From positions 1-7,031 of the forward strand of contig JAFAFN010000113.1 of the NCBI GenBank assembly GCA_023423475.1: a stretch of DNA of 7,031 nucleotides, in the 5' to 3' direction. Within the stretch, counting starts at the first letter, position 1. Each line of letters starts with the position of its first letter. The DNA comes from Actinomycetes bacterium (GTDB lineage Bacteria > Actinomycetota > Acidimicrobiia > Acidimicrobiales > Microtrichaceae). The notes beneath the pieces are model-generated. The model saw only the letters and a program-made list of their open reading frames with translations, was not told the DNA's origin and did no database searches. This document shows positions 5,213-7,031 of this stretch, one piece after another. The position numbers and the translations under genes are program-made.

Positions 5213-5225
5213 GACGCCCCGTCAG
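5211..5225. promoter_or_regulatory. Inverted repeat CTGACG-CCC-CGTCAG over the operon start point, candidate operator
   Basis: A perfect 6-bp inverted repeat with a 3-bp spacer overlaps the last two bases of the predicted -10 and the expected start point. This is where a repressor would block transcription. The double-TetR protein encoded just upstream is the obvious candidate binder. A hairpin terminator is less likely because the stem is short, lies upstream of the genes and has no U-tract. Confidence 0.4.
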
Positions 5226-5273
5226 ATCCCGGCGTCGTCCAGACCGACACCGGCCCCAGGTCACGAGGTTCCG

Positions 5274-5774
5274 ATGGCGAGAACGAAGGTCCCAGCGATC
5301 GACGGGTGGATGTCCATCCCGCCGCTCGACGAGCTGCCCGACGACGACGGCAACGGTGTGCCCGGCGTGAAGCTGATCGGCACCCGCTGCGTCGACAGCG
5401 GCACCTACTTCTTCCCGCCCGAGCGGGTCATGTCGCGGGTGCCGGGGCACTCCGGCTCCGAGCTCGTCGAGGTCGAGCTGTCGACCACCGGCACGCTGTG
5501 GTCCTACACCGACGCGCAGTACCAGCCGCCGACGCCGTACGTCGCGCCGACCGACCCCTACCAGCCGTTCTGCCTCGCGGCGGTCGAGCTCGCCGAGGAG
5601 AAGATGGTCGTGCTCGGACAGGTCGTCCCGGGTGTGAGCGTCGACGACCTGCGGGTCGGCATGGAGATGGAGCTGGTGCTGGGCACCCTCGACTCCGACG
5701 AGGACCACGAGTACCTGATCTGGAAGTGGCGCCCGGTCGCCGCCGGATCCACCAGCGAGACGGGAGCGCAGTGA
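5274..5774 (+). CDS. DUF35 OB-fold acyl-CoA-associated protein, 166 aa, degenerate zinc ribbon
   Basis: This is a small partner protein of thiolase-like enzymes. Family members have an N-terminal rubredoxin-like zinc ribbon followed by an OB fold. The ribbon region is recognisable by GTRCVDSGTYFFPPERV (36-52), corresponding to the usual GxxCxxCGxxxFPP. Only Cys39 remains; the second Cys is Ser42 and the CPxC pair is missing (MSRVPGHSG, 53-61), so zinc binding is unlikely. The OB-fold part follows: TTGTLWSYTDAQYQPP (71-86), the acidic surface LAEEKMVVLGQV (106-117), and VGMEMELVLGTL (128-139). ATG 5274 is chosen because GAGG (5265-5268) precedes it at 5 nt. In mycobacterial steroid breakdown the DUF35 domain of ChsH2 forms the complex with the Ltp2 aldolase. 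Here the domain stands alone, and its stop codon overlaps the next start by one base, implying translational coupling and a 1:1 complex with the thiolase. Confidence 0.88.
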   Translation: MARTKVPAIDGWMSIPPLDELPDDDGNGVPGVKLIGTRCVDSGTYFFPPERVMSRVPGHSGSELVEVELSTTGTLWSYTDAQYQPPTPYVAPTDPYQPFCLAAVELAEEKMVVLGQVVPGVSVDDLRVGMEMELVLGTLDSDEDHEYLIWKWRPVAAGSTSETGAQ

Positions 5775-6985
5775 TGGCGGTCGAACAGGTGGCGGTCCTG
5801 GGTGTCGGCATGCACCCGTGGGGCAAGTGGGGACGCAACTTCGTCGAGTACGGCGTCGCCGCGGCGCGCGACGCGCTCGCCGATGCGGGCATCGACTGGC
5901 GAGACGTCGGCTTCGTCGCCGGCGCCGACACCATGCGCAACGGCTACCCGGGCTACGTCGCCGGCGCGACGTTCGCCCAGGCGCTCGGCTGGACCGGCAT
6001 CCCCGTGACCAGCACCTACGGCGCGTGCGCCTCGGGTGCCATGGCGCTCGACGCCGCACGGCAGAGGATCCTGTCGGGCATGTGCGACGTCGCGCTCGTC
6101 GTCGGTGCCGACACGACGCCCAAGGGCTTCCTCGCTCCCAACAAGGGCGAGCGGGGCGACGACCCGGACTGGCTCAGGTTCCGGCTGCTCGGCATGACCA
6201 ACCCGGCGTACTTCGCGATGTGGGCGCGTCGCCGCATCGATCTGTACGGAGCGACGACCGACGACTTCGCCCAGGTGAAGATCAAGAACGCCGGTCACGG
6301 CCTCGAGAACCCCTACGCGCGCTACCGCAAGGCCGTCACCGCCGAGGACGTCGCCAAGTCCCCGACGGTCTCGAGCCCGCTGCGCCTGCTCGACATCTGC
6401 GCGACCTCCGACGGCGGCGCGGCGGTCGTGCTCACGTCGATGGAGTACGCCCGCAAGCACCTCGCGTCGTCCGCGGGTTCGGCAGATCCGCTCGTGCGGG
6501 TCTCGGCGATCTCGACGGTCACGCCGACGTTCCCGAACACGATCCTCGAGATGCCGAACTTCGCGACGGACTCCGCCGCCGGCCTCCCCGTCCCTGATCG
6601 CGGGTTCAAGCAAGCCATCGGCGACGCCGCGTACGCCCAGGCGGGCCTCGGCCCCGACGACGTCGACGTCGCCGAGGTCTATGACCTCTCCACGGCGCTC
6701 GAGCTCGACTGGTACGAGGACCTCGGCTTCTGCGGTGTCGGCGAGGCCGAGAAGCTGCTGCGCGACGGGGTGACCACGCGCGGCGGACGGCGGCCGGTCA
6801 ACCTCTCGGGGGGTCTGGCCTGCTTCGGCGAGGCCGTGCCCGCCCAGGCGCTCGCCCAGGTCTGCGAGCTCACCTGGCAGCTGCGCGGCACCGCCCGCGG
6901 CGCGCAGGCGGCCGATGCCAACGTCGGCATCACCGCCAACCAGGGCCTGTTCGGCCACGGCTCGTCGGTGATCCTGACGAAGTAG
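5774..6985 (+). CDS. Thiolase-superfamily (SCP-x/lipid-transfer type) protein, probably an acyl-CoA thiolase or retro-aldolase, 403 aa
   Basis: The length is normal for the family. The N-terminal half has VAVLGVGMHPWGKWG (6-20) and the nucleophile loop STYGACASG (80-88) with Cys85, then ALVVGADTTPKGF (107-119). The C-terminal half has VAEVYDLSTALELDW (299-313) where classical members have a His-Asp or Asn-Glu motif. It also has NLSGGLACFGEAVPA (343-357) where classical thiolases have GHPxGA, and ends ANQGLFGHGSSVIL (388-401). The catalytic GHP histidine is thus replaced by Glu353 and no C-terminal CxG cysteine is present. Non-canonical active sites of this kind occur in Ltp2-type aldolases, which cleave steroid side-chain acyl-CoAs by retro-aldol chemistry together with a DUF35 partner. 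This makes a lyase role plausible but unproven. The start ATG 5774 overlaps the upstream TGA, with GGGAG (5762-5766) at 7 nt. Substrate unknown. Confidence 0.9.
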   Translation: MAVEQVAVLGVGMHPWGKWGRNFVEYGVAAARDALADAGIDWRDVGFVAGADTMRNGYPGYVAGATFAQALGWTGIPVTSTYGACASGAMALDAARQRILSGMCDVALVVGADTTPKGFLAPNKGERGDDPDWLRFRLLGMTNPAYFAMWARRRIDLYGATTDDFAQVKIKNAGHGLENPYARYRKAVTAEDVAKSPTVSSPLRLLDICATSDGGAAVVLTSMEYARKHLASSAGSADPLVRVSAISTVTPTFPNTILEMPNFATDSAAGLPVPDRGFKQAIGDAAYAQAGLGPDDVDVAEVYDLSTALELDWYEDLGFCGVGEAEKLLRDGVTTRGGRRPVNLSGGLACFGEAVPAQALAQVCELTWQLRGTARGAQAADANVGITANQGLFGHGSSVILTK

Positions 6986-7031
6986 TGCATTCGGCCTCAG
7001 GTCCCGGCCCGTGCGGCCGATGGAGTGTGAG
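6986..7031 (+). other. Short non-coding tail after the thiolase gene
   Basis: TCGGCC (6991-6996) can pair with GGCCGA (7015-7020) across an 18-nt loop, a weak hairpin just after the stop codon that might mark the operon end. No U-tract follows inside the window, and no gene start is seen before the right edge. Confidence 0.25.

Noticed and set aside
5211..5225. Intrinsic terminator of the regulator gene
   Set aside because: The stem is only 6 bp, no U-tract follows, and the position over the predicted start point of the next operon fits an operator better.
4872..5273. N-terminal extension of the DUF35 protein into the regulator gene
   Set aside because: The extension overlaps the regulator in another frame with an Arg/Pro-rich product; ATG 5274 has its own ribosome binding site and starts the family-like sequence.
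5558..6958. Open frame of 466 codons on the minus strand opposite the thiolase
   Set aside because: The thiolase motifs on the plus strand are unmistakable; the antisense product is rich in Arg, Gly and Val with no recognisable domain.

Overview
The window is very GC-rich (about 70% by eye) and reads as a chromosomal segment of a high-GC actinobacterium. A DUF1023-type hydrolase, DUF4349-type lipoproteins, a fused double-TetR regulator and an unlinked DUF35/thiolase pair together suggest Actinomycetota, perhaps Acidimicrobiia. The class-level guess is inference. There is no insertion sequence, tRNA, rRNA, CRISPR or phage gene in view.

Layout from left to right. (1) Positions 1-793, minus strand: the N-terminal part of an alpha/beta hydrolase with a GHSYG nucleophile elbow, cut by the left edge. 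(2) 861-1664, plus: a short-chain dehydrogenase/reductase, divergent from the hydrolase. The two promoters appear to sit in the gap of about 67 bp, and both genes look leaderless. (3) 1765-2757 and 2860-3456, plus: two consecutive lipoproteins with a C-terminal membrane anchor, a full DUF4349-type protein and a shorter relative without the coiled coil. An ECF-sigma-like promoter precedes them. (4) 3457-3858: about 400 bp without a gene. The left half folds into strong hairpins, including a 14-bp stem with three G-U pairs. The right half is a regulatory region rich in inverted and direct repeats. (5) 3859-5187, plus: a regulator with two complete TetR units in one chain, an arrangement known from Mce3R of Mycobacterium tuberculosis. 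(6) 5274-5774 and 5774-6985, plus: a stand-alone DUF35 OB-fold protein and a thiolase-superfamily protein whose reading frames overlap by one base. A promoter and a 15-bp inverted repeat precede the pair.

The right half looks like a regulator plus its target operon. DUF35/thiolase pairs carry out acyl-CoA chemistry such as the retro-aldol step of steroid side-chain removal (Ltp2 with the ChsH2 DUF35 domain). The SDR resembles, from memory, mycobacterial SDRs of lipid and steroid catabolism. The specific substrate cannot be read from the sequence. The middle lipoprotein pair is probably an unrelated envelope function.

The points most worth checking are the single-chain double TetR with its candidate operators, the unassigned structured intergenic region, the DUF35 protein without zinc ligands beside a thiolase without its GHP histidine, and the unresolved start of the second lipoprotein.
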